Part shown: piece after piece, positions 17,328 to 26,125 of the stretch
Numbering within the stretch: the first letter of the stretch is position 1
Layout of the letters: each line of letters begins with the position of its first letter
From: JANWWM01 sp046719715
GTDB lineage: Bacteria; Bacteroidota; Chlorobiia; Chlorobiales; Thermochlorobacteraceae
Assembly: GCA_046719715.1 (NCBI GenBank)
Contig: JBDNCJ010000007.1
Coordinates: 1-64,000, forward strand
DNA: 64,000 nucleotides
Direction of reading: 5' to 3'
Program-made: the position numbers and the translations under genes
The notes under the pieces: generated by a model
The model's input: only the letters and a program-made list of their open reading frames with translations
Told to the model about the DNA's origin: nothing
Databases searched by the model: none

Positions 17328-17948
17328 ATGTCGCACGTTTATCGATTGTCCGTGATTTTCACGCTGTTCTTTTTCGCCTCTGAACTCAAAGCGCAACGCT
17401 ACGCCTTCGACCAAGGCAGTGTGCGGCTGGGCATTTCACTCAACTACGCCAATTACGGCGGCGAACTCTATCAGCCCAACCTCACTGCACGCATTGAATC
17501 CGACCGCATCACCGAATTTGCGATTCGTCCAAGCCTCGCGTATTTCTTCTTTGAGCATCTTGCAATCGGCGCAGACCTGACTTACACAACAATTACACAA
17601 AACGACAAAAACAACATCGTAACGCTTTTTTCGCGAACAGGGTGGAGCGTTGGACCGAGCATTGCCTACTTTTTCGGGGAGCGACAAAGCCCGATTTTTC
17701 CGTTCATCTCGGCGAGTTATTCCTATCAAAGTTTATCGGAGCAAGAGTTTGAGCGCGACATTAACACGCGTGCCACAGGCACAAGCCTACGCGCGTCGGG
17801 CGGAATGGCGATTATGTTCGGCAAACAAGCCTCGCTCAATGTGGAAGCCTTTTATCGAGTGGATACACGAAAGGTTCGGGGCGCATCACAAAGTCGAAGC
17901 GGCAACGTGTTCGGGCTGGAAGTGGGCGCGAGTTTATTCATTTTTTGA
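17328..17948 (+). CDS. Outer-membrane beta-barrel protein
   Basis: The 206-residue protein has a signal peptide (about residues 1-22, ending E-L-K-A-Q) and then alternating amphipathic strands (L-G-I-S-L-N-Y-A-N-Y-G, A-I-G-A-D-L-T-Y-T-T-I, F-I-S-A-S-Y-S-Y-Q-S-L). It ends on a strand with a terminal aromatic residue (G-A-S-L-F-I-F), as expected for an eight-stranded OmpA/OmpW-type barrel. No peptidoglycan-binding domain is attached. Its 3' end overlaps the end of the convergent tryptophan dioxygenase gene by 15 bases. Function is not predictable beyond outer-membrane location. Confidence 0.75.
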   Translation: MSHVYRLSVIFTLFFFASELKAQRYAFDQGSVRLGISLNYANYGGELYQPNLTARIESDRITEFAIRPSLAYFFFEHLAIGADLTYTTITQNDKNNIVTLFSRTGWSVGPSIAYFFGERQSPIFPFISASYSYQSLSEQEFERDINTRATGTSLRASGGMAIMFGKQASLNVEAFYRVDTRKVRGASQSRSGNVFGLEVGASLFIF

Positions 17949-19034
17949 TTGAGAGCCGTAGTAGAATCCTAATTCGCGCTCAATTTCCGAAGGCAGAAGG
18001 GGCAGGGAAGAGCGTGGAATGAGAAAGGTCGAGAGGTTGAAGAAGTCTAAAAAAACCCGATGCGCGTCGACGGTACTTTTGAGGTAGGCGTGTCCCGATG
18101 AGCCGCCCGTTCCGATTTTCGTGCCAATCATACGCTGAACCATAATCGAGTGCCGGTATCGCCAAGTAGCGAGGAGTTCATCAATGTCGACGAGTGCGGT
18201 CAGAAAGCGGAACGGCAAATGAAGAATCGGCTGGTCGCGATAGAGCATAATGAGCAAAGCGGCTTTGAAGGCAGTGTAGGAAAGTCGCCGTGCGCCGGTG
18301 CGCACAAGCGCATTATGTTTTTCTTCGCTGAAAAGTGCTTCGAAATTTTCAATCGTCCGCGAAAGTTGCCCAAGTTCGCGAGATTTTTCCTCGCTGGTAA
18401 GCGTGGGGTTTTGCTCAATCGTTTGGCGGTCGTGCTCGAGCATGGTCTCAACGGCGTTCTTGTAACTCTCCCAAAAGTCAAAATCGCCAAAGTTCAAAAA
18501 CGGCGTGCGTTCAAGCCACTTCTCGATGAGGTCAAAGAGCGACGGCTCTTGTTCGGATTGCAGGGCGAGGTGCTGATGCGCGTCGGAAAGGCGTTTCTCG
18601 TAAGAGGTATTGTTGAAGTCAAGCCGCGACTCGCGTTTCAAGCCGAGTTTGCTTTCTATCAAACGAAACTGCACGCTTTGAAAGCCCGAAGCAGGGGAGA
18701 GAAAATCGCGGAACTCCAAAAAATCGAGCGGGGTCATCGTTTCCAAAATTCGAAACTGTTCAATCATCACGGTTTGAATCGTGGCGACGCGCGAAAGGCG
18801 CGAGACGGCGACGCCGATATTTTTTTCATCGACGTAATTCCCCAAAAACATTGCTCGCACGGAATCAATCTCGTGCAAAATTTGCTTAAACCAAATTTCA
18901 AAAACTTGATGAACCGTGATGAAGAGTAACTCGTCGTGCGCGGGCTGTCCGAATTCCTCGCTACGGGGCGTTTGCGCGGTGAGAATTTTTTCGAGATGAA
19001 GGTAGTCGGCGTAGTAGGCAGGCGGATACTTCAT
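17934..19034 (-). CDS. kynA: Tryptophan 2,3-dioxygenase
   Basis: This heme enzyme opens the indole ring of tryptophan with O2 to give N-formylkynurenine, the first step of the kynurenine pathway. The 366-residue product shows the family features: Y-L-H-L-E-K-I-L near the N-terminus, H-D-E-L-L-F-I-T-V-H-Q-V-F-E-I-W-F-K-Q, the distal F-R-D-F-L-S-P-A-S-G-F-Q-S region, and W-R-Y-R-H-S-I-M-V-Q-R-M-I-G with the heme-ligand His near residue 300, followed by the G-T-G-G-S-S-G loop. ATG 19034 is chosen over a TTG at 19043, which would overlap the upstream gene. It sits 5 bases after a membrane-protein gene on the same strand. Kynurenine pathway partners are not in the window. Confidence 0.93.
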   Translation of the reverse strand: MKYPPAYYADYLHLEKILTAQTPRSEEFGQPAHDELLFITVHQVFEIWFKQILHEIDSVRAMFLGNYVDEKNIGVAVSRLSRVATIQTVMIEQFRILETMTPLDFLEFRDFLSPASGFQSVQFRLIESKLGLKRESRLDFNNTSYEKRLSDAHQHLALQSEQEPSLFDLIEKWLERTPFLNFGDFDFWESYKNAVETMLEHDRQTIEQNPTLTSEEKSRELGQLSRTIENFEALFSEEKHNALVRTGARRLSYTAFKAALLIMLYRDQPILHLPFRFLTALVDIDELLATWRYRHSIMVQRMIGTKIGTGGSSGHAYLKSTVDAHRVFLDFFNLSTFLIPRSSLPLLPSEIERELGFYYGSQSKNE

Positions 19035-19039
19035 GAGGC

Positions 19040-19660
19040 TCAAGGCTTAAATTCCCGACGATAAATTTTGACGGGGTCGACATCGAAACGCGGCTCGAGC
19101 TTCTCGCGAAGAATCGCCTCGAAGGCTTCCTTTTGACGATGTTGGACGCGGATAATCACGACGTTCCAAGCGTTGATTTTTCCTTTGGGAAGCGCGACTT
19201 TGCCGCTGACTCCAGACGGCTTACCGTAGAAAAAGTGATACTCGGTATAAAATCGCTTGGGCTTGATGAAGTAGTCGGTTACATCGTTCCACCGGAGCAA
19301 CGATTTTTTCGCTCGGTGAATGTTTTGAACGATACCGTCATCGGTGATGAGGCGTTGCTCCGATGCGCTTGCGCCGACGAACCAAAAGAGGCTTGCAATC
19401 AGGTAAAGCGAAAACTTCATCACCGATTCGCCGTCGCCAATCATAAACCCTATTGCAATGCACGCAACTTGAACGAGACTATAGACGGTTGGAAGAAGCG
19501 GATAGCCGAAAAGTGCGCCGTGCCAAAGGCTGAGACGCACGTGCGAGACGCGCAACCGATTGACTAAGGCAATCATTGCAAAGAGCGGCATCAACAAGAC
19601 GACCGCATAAAAAAAGTAACTTTCTATTACGAGAATGATGTTTCTAAATTCGTCGCCCAT
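19040..19660 (-). CDS. Integral membrane protein with cytoplasmic C-terminal domain, unknown function
   Basis: The 206-residue protein has three or four transmembrane helices in the first 110 residues (about 12-32, 48-70 and 80-98), then a soluble, largely beta region of about 95 residues (R-L-I-T-D-D-G-I-V-Q-N onward) that resembles the PH-like domains found in small bacterial membrane proteins. I cannot assign a family. It precedes the tryptophan dioxygenase gene by 5 bases, so the two are almost certainly one transcript, but a link to tryptophan breakdown is only inference. It shows no transporter signature. Confidence 0.65.
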   Translation of the reverse strand: MGDEFRNIILVIESYFFYAVVLLMPLFAMIALVNRLRVSHVRLSLWHGALFGYPLLPTVYSLVQVACIAIGFMIGDGESVMKFSLYLIASLFWFVGASASEQRLITDDGIVQNIHRAKKSLLRWNDVTDYFIKPKRFYTEYHFFYGKPSGVSGKVALPKGKINAWNVVIIRVQHRQKEAFEAILREKLEPRFDVDPVKIYRREFKP

Positions 19661-19864
19661 CGTTTTACTACTTCATTTTTGTTCTTCGAAAACTTGATTT
19701 GAACTATGCCTATTTCGTGAATTTTTTGCGAATTACAAAAGACATTTGTGAAGAGGGAAAAACTTGTGTTGCTATGCTTTCGTGTTATTGCGCTGTTGAA
19801 CGCCAATGCAAGTAACAGCGATACGGGGTTATGAACGCACAGCCTTCTAATTCGTTTCAGGGCG

Positions 19865-20839
19865 TCAGGTTTGACGAGCGACGGCGAAATTGATAAAGAG
19901 TTCAAGTGCGGCTTTGCTTGGCGAGGCGGGGAAGGAGGAGAGCGCGTCTAAGGCTTTTTGAACGAACTTTTTGGCGGTTTGCTCCGCGTATTCAATGCCG
20001 CCATGTTCGGTTGCAAAGTGAATGATTTCTTTGCTGAATAGTGTGCGCTTCTTGTCGCTTTTAAGCAAGGCGATGATTTCTTTGCGCTTTTGCGCATCAC
20101 TGTTTTCGAGTGCGTAAATGAGCGGAAGGGTGATTTTCTTTTCTTTGATGTCGCCGCCGACAGGCTTGCCCGTCTTTGAGCTTTTTCCGAGGTAGTCGAG
20201 AATATCGTCTTGAATTTGAAAGGCAATGCCAATGGCTTCGCCGCAAGCGCGAAGATTTTGTTGAATCGTGGTGTCTGAGGAAGCGGAGGCGGCGCCGATT
20301 TCGCACGAGGTTGAAATGAGCGAGGCGGTTTTATCGGAAATGATTTTGAAGTAAGTGGCTTCGTCGATGTCGAGGCTTCGCGTTTTTTCAATCTGCAAGA
20401 GTTCGCCTTCGCTCATGCGTTTGACGGCGTCGGAGATGATTTCTAGAAAACGGTGGTCTCTGTGTTTGAGGGCGAGAAGCAAGCCGCGCGAAAGCAGGTA
20501 GTCGCCCATGAGCACGGCGACTTTATTTTTCCAGAGCGCGTTGATGGCGGGCAAGCCGCGACGCATATCGGCAGTATCGACGACGTCGTCGTGAATGAGC
20601 GTTGCGGTGTGCAGAAGTTCAACAAGCGCGGCAGCGCGATAAGTGCTGTCGTTGATGCCTCCGGCAATGTTTGCAGAAAGCAGAACCAGTATCGGGCGTG
20701 CTTGTTTGCCCTTTTGTTGGAGAACATAACCCGCCACTTTATCAATCAGCCCGACCTCCGACGTCATGGCTTCTTTGAACTCCTCGCGGAATCGAGCTAA
20801 TTCGGATTCAATCGGGCGGCTAATCTCGTCGAGTTTCAC
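19865..20839 (-). CDS. Long-chain trans-polyprenyl diphosphate synthase
   Basis: This Mg-dependent prenyltransferase extends farnesyl-type diphosphates with isopentenyl diphosphate, most likely to make the quinone side chain. The 324 residues carry the first Asp-rich motif D-D-V-V-D at 84-88 (in H-T-A-T-L-I-H-D-D) and the second in F-Q-I-Q-D-D-I-L-D, plus G-K-Q-A-R-P-I for diphosphate binding. The fifth residue before the first motif is a small Ala, as in octaprenyl synthase IspB, which favours long products. The start is GTG 20839, matching the usual length; the next ATG would remove part of the N-terminal helix. A non-coding stretch of about 200 bases separates it from the membrane-protein gene downstream. 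Confidence 0.9.
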   Translation of the reverse strand: MKLDEISRPIESELARFREEFKEAMTSEVGLIDKVAGYVLQQKGKQARPILVLLSANIAGGINDSTYRAAALVELLHTATLIHDDVVDTADMRRGLPAINALWKNKVAVLMGDYLLSRGLLLALKHRDHRFLEIISDAVKRMSEGELLQIEKTRSLDIDEATYFKIISDKTASLISTSCEIGAASASSDTTIQQNLRACGEAIGIAFQIQDDILDYLGKSSKTGKPVGGDIKEKKITLPLIYALENSDAQKRKEIIALLKSDKKRTLFSKEIIHFATEHGGIEYAEQTAKKFVQKALDALSSFPASPSKAALELFINFAVARQT

Positions 20840-20917
20840 GCGAAAGAGTCAAAAAGAGTTGGCATAAGTATTGCGAAAGGTATTGCAAAGAAGCGTTCAT
20901 GGTTCATCGTGAGCGAC

Positions 20918-21952
20918 TTATTTTTTTGAATCACGTTTCACCAAAACTTCTTTACCTGTTTTGGCAGATTTGTAAATCGCATCAACGATGTTCATGCGCT
21001 CGTAGGCTTCTTTTGCCGTTGAGGAAAGCGGATACAATCCTGCAACCGCATCGATAAAGTGCCGAAGTTCGTTGTAGTAAGAGCGTTTGTAGATGTCTTC
21101 GAGCGAGCCGATTTTTTCGGGCGTAACATTCATCAGTTGGTCTCTCATTTTTTTGTGGAATTTGAGCGGATAAACACGCGCAAATCCTTCATTGCCATAG
21201 ACGTTGCAGAAGAGCAAATCGGAATCGACTTCAAAGTTCCAACCGGTATCAATTGTGATGGCTTGACCACTTTTAAGGCGAACTAAAACGGAAGAAAAGT
21301 CTTCGACGCCAGCGGAATTTTCGTCGTGAACGTCGCGCTCGAAGTTGACGGCGGAAACGCTGTGCGCTTCTGGAAAATTGAGAATCCATAAGGCGAGGTC
21401 GAGCACCATAATGCCTAAATCCAAAAATACGCCGCCGCCCGAAACCGACTTTTGCGACTTCCATTGTCTATCAACCGGATTTTTTTTCAGCCAGCCGCAT
21501 TTAACGAAAAAGACGTCGCCAATTTCTCCATTCTCGATAAAACTTTTCAGCACCATTGCGTCGGGGCGGAAGCGTTGGTTCATGCCGACCATCATTTTTA
21601 CGTCCGACTTATTGAGCACGTCTAAAATTTCTTTGGCTTCTTTGGCAGTGCGGGCAAGCGGCTTTTCAACGAGGCAATGCTTTTTGGCTTTGATTGCTGC
21701 CGTTGCAATTTCTTTGTGCGTGTTCGTCGGTGTGGCGATAATCACCGCGTCAAGCTCAGTCATCGCCAAAAGGTCTTGATAATCTTTGAAAATATGTTTG
21801 ATTTTATAGCGTTCGCCTAAAAGTTTCGCGCGCTGAAACTCGGTATCGCACAGGGCAACAAGTTGGGCGTTTTCAAGTTTGGAAAGAATGGGGAGATGAA
21901 TGACCTGTGCGATGTTTCCTAAGCCGATAATGCCGACTTTAATTTTTTCCAT
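20918..21952 (-). CDS. Gfo/Idh/MocA family NAD(P)-dependent oxidoreductase
   Basis: The 344-residue protein has an N-terminal Rossmann domain opening V-G-I-I-G-L-G-N-I-A-Q, the D-A-V-I-I-A-T-P-T strand, and the family signature E-K-P-L-A-R-T with the catalytic Lys. N-Q-R-F-R-P-D then leads into the C-terminal beta-sheet domain, with H-F-I-D-A-V near the end. Members oxidise or reduce sugars, inositols, sugar nucleotides or biliverdin, so the substrate cannot be named. It starts 33 bases after the SET-domain gene on the same strand and may share its transcript. Confidence 0.88.
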   Translation of the reverse strand: MEKIKVGIIGLGNIAQVIHLPILSKLENAQLVALCDTEFQRAKLLGERYKIKHIFKDYQDLLAMTELDAVIIATPTNTHKEIATAAIKAKKHCLVEKPLARTAKEAKEILDVLNKSDVKMMVGMNQRFRPDAMVLKSFIENGEIGDVFFVKCGWLKKNPVDRQWKSQKSVSGGGVFLDLGIMVLDLALWILNFPEAHSVSAVNFERDVHDENSAGVEDFSSVLVRLKSGQAITIDTGWNFEVDSDLLFCNVYGNEGFARVYPLKFHKKMRDQLMNVTPEKIGSLEDIYKRSYYNELRHFIDAVAGLYPLSSTAKEAYERMNIVDAIYKSAKTGKEVLVKRDSKK

Positions 21953-21995
21953 TGTCGTAAAAGTGTTGGGTGTGAAAAATGAAGAATGAAGTTAA

Positions 21996-22463
21996 TCATT
22001 CCGAAAGGCTTTGCAAATCGACTCGCCGCCGTGCCGCGCATTGATCTTTTTTACAAGCAGGATTTCGCGAGAAGCAGAGGTCGTATATGTCTTCGTAATC
22101 GTAATCAATCGTGATTTCTTCGCCTATCTGAATTGGGCGCGAGGCAACCAAATAAAGCGACTCGCGGTCTCGGTCTTTGACTTCGGCGTTCGGCTCGCAA
22201 CTGTGATTGATATAGCGAATTTTCGCCGTCATCGCCGTGTCGATGTAGGTGTCGTCGTCGTTGTAAAAAATGTAGACGTTTTCTTCCTCGTCTTCGCGTC
22301 GTAAACATTCGTCGGCGTTTATCGTTTCGCCCGCAATAATCATCAACACTTCGCCCGCCTCGCAGGGCTTCGTTGTGAAAATGCCTTTGCCTTGAATCGG
22401 CGACTCTAAAACGACGATGTAATCAGGATTGTAAAGTTCGGAATCAGGAAGGCGATTAAACAT
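21996..22463 (-). CDS. Compact SET-domain protein (putative protein lysine methyltransferase)
   Basis: The 155-residue product is essentially a stand-alone SET domain: S-P-I-Q-G-K-G-I-F-T at 21-30 (SAM-site strand), the pseudoknot motif R-Y-I-N-H-S-C-E-P-N at 83-92, and the catalytic I-T-I-D-Y-D-Y at 117-123. A cysteine cluster follows (Cys130, Cys137, Cys142) that resembles a post-SET zinc site. Such proteins transfer methyl groups from SAM to lysine side chains; bacterial targets are largely unknown. ATG 22463 is chosen because the SET fold starts about 15 residues later; a longer open frame upstream only shadows surE. It is divergent from surE, with about 75 bases between the starts. Confidence 0.82.
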   Translation of the reverse strand: MFNRLPDSELYNPDYIVVLESPIQGKGIFTTKPCEAGEVLMIIAGETINADECLRREDEEENVYIFYNDDDTYIDTAMTAKIRYINHSCEPNAEVKDRDRESLYLVASRPIQIGEEITIDYDYEDIYDLCFSRNPACKKDQCAARRRVDLQSLSE

Positions 22464-22537
22464 TGATGAAATTTTTTTGCGTATCTTTTCATGCAAAAGT
22501 AAATCAACCAACGAACATCTCCATAAACGCAATTCTT

Positions 22538-23353
22538 GTGAAACGAAAACATACGCCTTCTTCCAAAAAGACCGCTCCCGAAAAACGCCGACCCAAAATT
22601 TTAGTGTGCAACGACGATGGCATTGACGCCGAAGGATTAGACGCATTAGCCAAAGCCATGAAAAAAATCGGCGAAGTAACCGTCGTCGCGCCGCTTACTC
22701 ACCAAAGTGGAATGGGACACGCCATGACGCTGGGCAAACCGCTCCGCATCAATAAATGGCACAAGCAAAAAAAATTCTTCGGCTACGCCGTCAACGGCAC
22801 ACCCGTTGATTGTGTGAAAACTGCCATGACACAAATCTTAAAGCATCAAAAGCCCGACCTCATGGTCAGCGGCATCAACTACGGAAGCAATACGGCGATT
22901 AACGTGCTTTACTCCGGAACGATTGGCGCGGCGATTGAAGCGTCGTTTTTCGGCGTTCCCTCCATTGCCTTCTCGCTCACCACCTACGAAAATGCCGACT
23001 TCACCTATGCGGCAAAGTTCGCTCAAAAACTCGCCAAAGAAGTACTCAAACACGGCTTGCCCGCTGAAACCTTGCTCACGGTCAATATCCCAAACCTGCT
23101 CGAAAAAGAAATCAAAGGCGTGATGATTACTTCGCAAGGAAAATCGAAGTGGGAAGAAGAAATGGTCGAGCGAAACGACACCTACGGACAGCCCTACTAC
23201 TGGCTTCGCGGCGTCATGACGCTCTACGACAACTCGCTCGAAGCCGATGAATACGCCATTCGGCACGGATACGTTTCCATTACGCCCATCTCTTACGACC
23301 TCACTAACTACCGCTTCATGGAAACCTTGCGCCAATGGAACTTGAAGAAGTGA
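22538..23353 (+). CDS. surE: 5'/3'-nucleotidase SurE
   Basis: SurE is a metal-dependent nucleoside 5'(3')-monophosphatase linked to stationary-phase survival. The 271-residue product has the active-site motif V-C-N-D-D-G-I-D-A-E-G (metal Asp pair), A-P-L-T-H-Q-S-G-M-G-H, and the nucleotide loop V-S-G-I-N-Y-G-S-N-T with Y-S-G-T-I-G-A-A-I-E-A after it. I place the start at GTG 22538; ATG codons at 22463 and 22466 are in frame, but they would abut the divergent SET gene start and add 25 unconserved residues. A basic N-terminal extension of about 20 residues precedes the conserved domain. There is no visible ribosome binding site. Confidence 0.9.
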   Translation: MKRKHTPSSKKTAPEKRRPKILVCNDDGIDAEGLDALAKAMKKIGEVTVVAPLTHQSGMGHAMTLGKPLRINKWHKQKKFFGYAVNGTPVDCVKTAMTQILKHQKPDLMVSGINYGSNTAINVLYSGTIGAAIEASFFGVPSIAFSLTTYENADFTYAAKFAQKLAKEVLKHGLPAETLLTVNIPNLLEKEIKGVMITSQGKSKWEEEMVERNDTYGQPYYWLRGVMTLYDNSLEADEYAIRHGYVSITPISYDLTNYRFMETLRQWNLKK

Positions 23354-23462
23354 AATCTCCGCAAATCCGCGTCCAACCTCTGAGGGCAAGTGCGAAATTC
23401 AAAAGAAATTCGTATCATTGCCGCTCTAATTTAATCGGTCAGTTTAACCAATCATTTCTGCA

Positions 23463-23576
23463 ATGAACAAGAAAGACAAACAAGTCGCCAAAAAGCATCG
23501 CAAAGCCATTTCCCGCATGAAAGCCAAGAAGAAAGACGCGATAGCGCAAGCGCAAGGCAAGAAAAAATCAAAGTAG
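23463..23576 (+). CDS. 37-residue Lys-rich basic protein
   Basis: This short frame encodes 37 residues, about half of them Lys, Arg or His (M-N-K-K-D-K-Q-V-A-K-K-H-R-K then a basic helix), with no hydrophobic segment. A clear intrinsic terminator lies 23 bases after the stop (23600-23625), and the frame sits alone between surE and ppa, both on the same strand. The terminator and the amphipathic, highly charged composition support a real expressed gene. Such proteins usually bind RNA or the ribosome, but this is inference. I cannot name a family. Confidence 0.6.
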   Translation: MNKKDKQVAKKHRKAISRMKAKKKDAIAQAQGKKKSK

Positions 23577-23599
23577 TTATTTGATGAATCGTCTTCCTC

Positions 23600-23625
23600 A
23601 ACTCTGCCTCGTCGCAGAGTTTTTC
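23600..23625 (+). terminator. Intrinsic terminator after the 37-residue gene
   Basis: An 8-bp perfect stem (AACTCTGC / GCAGAGTT) with a 6-base loop is followed by a short T run on the + strand. It lies between the small basic protein gene and ppa and probably ends the upstream transcript. Confidence 0.75.
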
Positions 23626-23661
23626 ATTCTCGTTCACCATCACGCTTAATCTCTTTTCACA

Positions 23662-24255
23662 ATGATTGATTACAAATCACTACCTATTGGAAAAAAAGCC
23701 CCAAAAGAAGTCAATGCGATTATCGAAGTGCCAAAAGGCGAGCGAAACAAATACGAATATGACCCTGAACTCGGTGTTTTCAAGCTCGACCGCGTGCTGT
23801 ATGCGTCGGTGCATTACCCGACCGCTTACGGCTTCATTCCGAACACGCTTGCCGAAGATGGCGACCCGCTCGATGTCATGGTCATGACGCACGGCGCAAC
23901 CTTCACGGGCTGTTTAATTGAAGTGCGCCCCGTGGGCTTGCTGAAAATGCGCGACGACAAAGGCATGGACGACAAAGTCCTCTCCGTGCCCGTCAACGAC
24001 CCTATTTACAACAATGTGCGAAAATTAGCCGACCTTCCGCCGCATTTGCCGAGCGAAATTGAGCATTTCTTTACGGTCTACAAGCAACTCGAGGGCAAGC
24101 ATGTGGAAAGTTTCGGTTGGCATGACTTCTTTGTGGCTGAGCGTGCAATTATTTCAGCCATTGAACGCTTGAACGATGTAAAGGCAAAGAAACCTCAAAA
24201 CGGTAAAGCGCCTAAGTCAGTTAAGCTTAAACCTGCCAAAAAAGCATCGGCATAA
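23662..24255 (+). CDS. ppa: Inorganic pyrophosphatase (family I)
   Basis: This soluble family I pyrophosphatase hydrolyses PPi from biosynthetic reactions. The 197 residues contain the substrate and metal motifs: V-P-K-G-E-R-N-K-Y-E-Y, H-Y-P-T-A-Y-G-F-I-P-N-T, the signature E-D-G-D-P-L-D-V-M-V (three metal Asps), and D-D-K-V-L-S-V-P. The C-terminal 20 residues are a Lys/Ala-rich extension not needed for the fold. The stop overlaps the next start by one base (TAATG), so the membrane protein downstream is probably co-transcribed. A terminator upstream isolates it from the preceding gene. Confidence 0.96.
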   Translation: MIDYKSLPIGKKAPKEVNAIIEVPKGERNKYEYDPELGVFKLDRVLYASVHYPTAYGFIPNTLAEDGDPLDVMVMTHGATFTGCLIEVRPVGLLKMRDDKGMDDKVLSVPVNDPIYNNVRKLADLPPHLPSEIEHFFTVYKQLEGKHVESFGWHDFFVAERAIISAIERLNDVKAKKPQNGKAPKSVKLKPAKKASA

Positions 24256-24740
24256 TGTCTGAAAGCAAGCCAGAGCGAAAACGTTTCGAAGACCTTTCTC
24301 CAACGGCGCAAGAAATTGTCCGAAAAAAAGCATTGGGCGCAATTTTTTTCGGCTCGCTGATTATGGCGATTATGGGTGCAACCTGCGTCATCGAGGGAAT
24401 TTACATTCTCACGCGCGACGACGCGTTTCTCATCGAGCAACTCAAAGTGGTTGATGCTGATAAAGCCAAACTCTCGTCGCTGATGATGGCGGCGATTGGC
24501 GCACTGGAAGCCTTTTGCGCGGTCGGCACGATTCGTCTTTCCGTTACGCCGTATCGTATTGGCTTTTACATGACCATTCTGGTGGCGGGAAATCGCTTTA
24601 TCGACGCGATGGTCTTTCACGGCACGTTTTTCACCTTTGGCTCAATTCTCAATCTCTTTCTTGCCCTCTTCGCCTTGATGTTCCTTTTTGCAGGGCGTTA
24701 TGCGGTGCTGACAAAGTCGCACACCACACCTGAATCTTAA
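24255..24740 (+). CDS. Four-helix membrane protein of unknown function
   Basis: The 161-residue protein has a charged N-terminus of about 30 residues and four predicted transmembrane helices (about 33-55, 75-98, 102-122 and 128-150). No transporter or enzyme motif is visible. It overlaps the ppa stop by one base and is followed 15 bases later by asnS, suggesting a ppa-orf-asnS transcript. I do not recognise the family. Confidence 0.75.
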   Translation: MSESKPERKRFEDLSPTAQEIVRKKALGAIFFGSLIMAIMGATCVIEGIYILTRDDAFLIEQLKVVDADKAKLSSLMMAAIGALEAFCAVGTIRLSVTPYRIGFYMTILVAGNRFIDAMVFHGTFFTFGSILNLFLALFALMFLFAGRYAVLTKSHTTPES

Positions 24741-24755
24741 AACCATCGGTCTCAA

Positions 24756-26099
24756 ATGTCCAACAAGCAAACTTACATTTCGCATTTGCGAAGCCACGTC
24801 GGCGAGACGGTAACCATTAAAGGCTGGCTCTACAATATTCGCTCGTCAGGAAAATTGATGTTCCCTGAACTGCGTGACGGCACAGGCATTGTGCAAGGTG
24901 TCGTCTCAAAAAAAGACGTGAGCGAAAAAGTATGGGAAGAGTTCGGAAAGCTCACCCAAGAAAGTTCGGTCATGGTTACAGGCACGGTAACAAAGCACCC
25001 GAAGCAAGAGGGCGTTTATGAACTGCAAATCAGTGATTTAGAGACGGTGCAAATCGCAGAGGAATATCCGATTTCGCCCAAAGAGCATGGCATAGAGTTT
25101 CTCGCTGACCGTCGGCACTTGTGGCTCCGCTCCAAACGCCAGTGGGCAATTATGCGAATCCGCCATGAAGTCATTAACGCCATTCGCGACTTTTTCAACG
25201 AAAGAGATTTCACGCTCATCGATTCGCCCATCATCACGCCCAACGCCGCCGAAGGCACCACGACGCTCTTCGAGATGGATTACTTCGACTTGGGCAAAGC
25301 CTACTTGACGCAATCAGGGCAACTCTACGGCGAAGCGAGCGCAATGGCGTTCGGAAAAATCTACGTCTTCGGTCCCGTCTTTCGTGCTGAAAAATCAAAA
25401 ACCCGTCGGCATCTGACCGAATTTTGGATGGTCGAGCCCGAAATGGCTTACTATGACTTGGAGATGAACATGGACTTGGCGGAAGAATTTGTCGAATACA
25501 TCGTTCAGCGCACGCTCGAGCGAAGAAAAGAAGAACTTAAAATTTTAGAGCGCGACATCACCAAACTCGAAAAAATCACACGTCCTTTTCATCGCCTTTC
25601 CTACACCGACGCCGTCAAATGGCTCAATGAAAACAACGTGAAACTCACCAAGAAAAACGACGACGGCACGGAAACTCAAATTGACTTCCCGTGGGGTGAA
25701 GATTTCGGCGCGCCGCAAGAAGAAGCCATCATGAAGCAGTTCGATAAACCCTGCATCATTCATCACTATCCGACCGAAGTCAAAGCCTTTTACATGAAGC
25801 GCGACGAGCAAAATCCAAAAGTCGTGCGTGCAATGGATATGCTTGCGCCCGAAGGCTACGGCGAAATCATCGGCGGCAGTCAGCGCGAGGATAAGTTAGA
25901 GCTCTTGTTGGAAAGAATTAAGCATGAAAATCTTCCTGAAAGCGTCTTTCAATGGTTTTTGGATTTGCGCCGATACGGAAGCGTGCCGCATTCGGGATTC
26001 GGCTTGGGATTGGAGCGCACGGTGGCGTGGATTTGCGGCACAGAACACATTCGCGAAACCATTCCTTACCCGCGCATGATTTACCGCAATACGCCTTAG
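24756..26099 (+). CDS. asnS: Asparagine-tRNA ligase
   Basis: This class IIb aminoacyl-tRNA synthetase charges tRNA-Asn. The 447-residue protein has an N-terminal OB-fold anticodon-binding domain (about 1-110: V-T-I-K-G-W-L-Y-N-I-R, D-G-T-G-I-V-Q-G-V-V). The catalytic domain has motif 2 (F-R-A-E-K-S-K-T-R-R-H-L-T-E-F-W-M-V-E-P-E) and motif 3 near the C-terminus (G-F-G-L-G-L-E-R-T-V-A-W). It is AsnRS rather than AspRS: it is short, lacks the bacterial AspRS insertion, and has the A-E-G-T-T-T-L-F region. It is probably co-transcribed with ppa. The 64-residue gene of the AT-rich cassette starts 26 bases after its stop. Confidence 0.95.
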   Translation: MSNKQTYISHLRSHVGETVTIKGWLYNIRSSGKLMFPELRDGTGIVQGVVSKKDVSEKVWEEFGKLTQESSVMVTGTVTKHPKQEGVYELQISDLETVQIAEEYPISPKEHGIEFLADRRHLWLRSKRQWAIMRIRHEVINAIRDFFNERDFTLIDSPIITPNAAEGTTTLFEMDYFDLGKAYLTQSGQLYGEASAMAFGKIYVFGPVFRAEKSKTRRHLTEFWMVEPEMAYYDLEMNMDLAEEFVEYIVQRTLERRKEELKILERDITKLEKITRPFHRLSYTDAVKWLNENNVKLTKKNDDGTETQIDFPWGEDFGAPQEEAIMKQFDKPCIIHHYPTEVKAFYMKRDEQNPKVVRAMDMLAPEGYGEIIGGSQREDKLELLLERIKHENLPESVFQWFLDLRRYGSVPHSGFGLGLERTVAWICGTEHIRETIPYPRMIYRNTP

Positions 26100-26125
26100 A
26101 ATTTTTTAATTTCACAGAAGAAGAT

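Noticed and set aside
19627..19905. 92-codon minus frame between the membrane-protein gene and the polyprenyl synthase
   Set aside because: It overlaps both real genes and the sequence in the gap is AT-rich and low in coding character.
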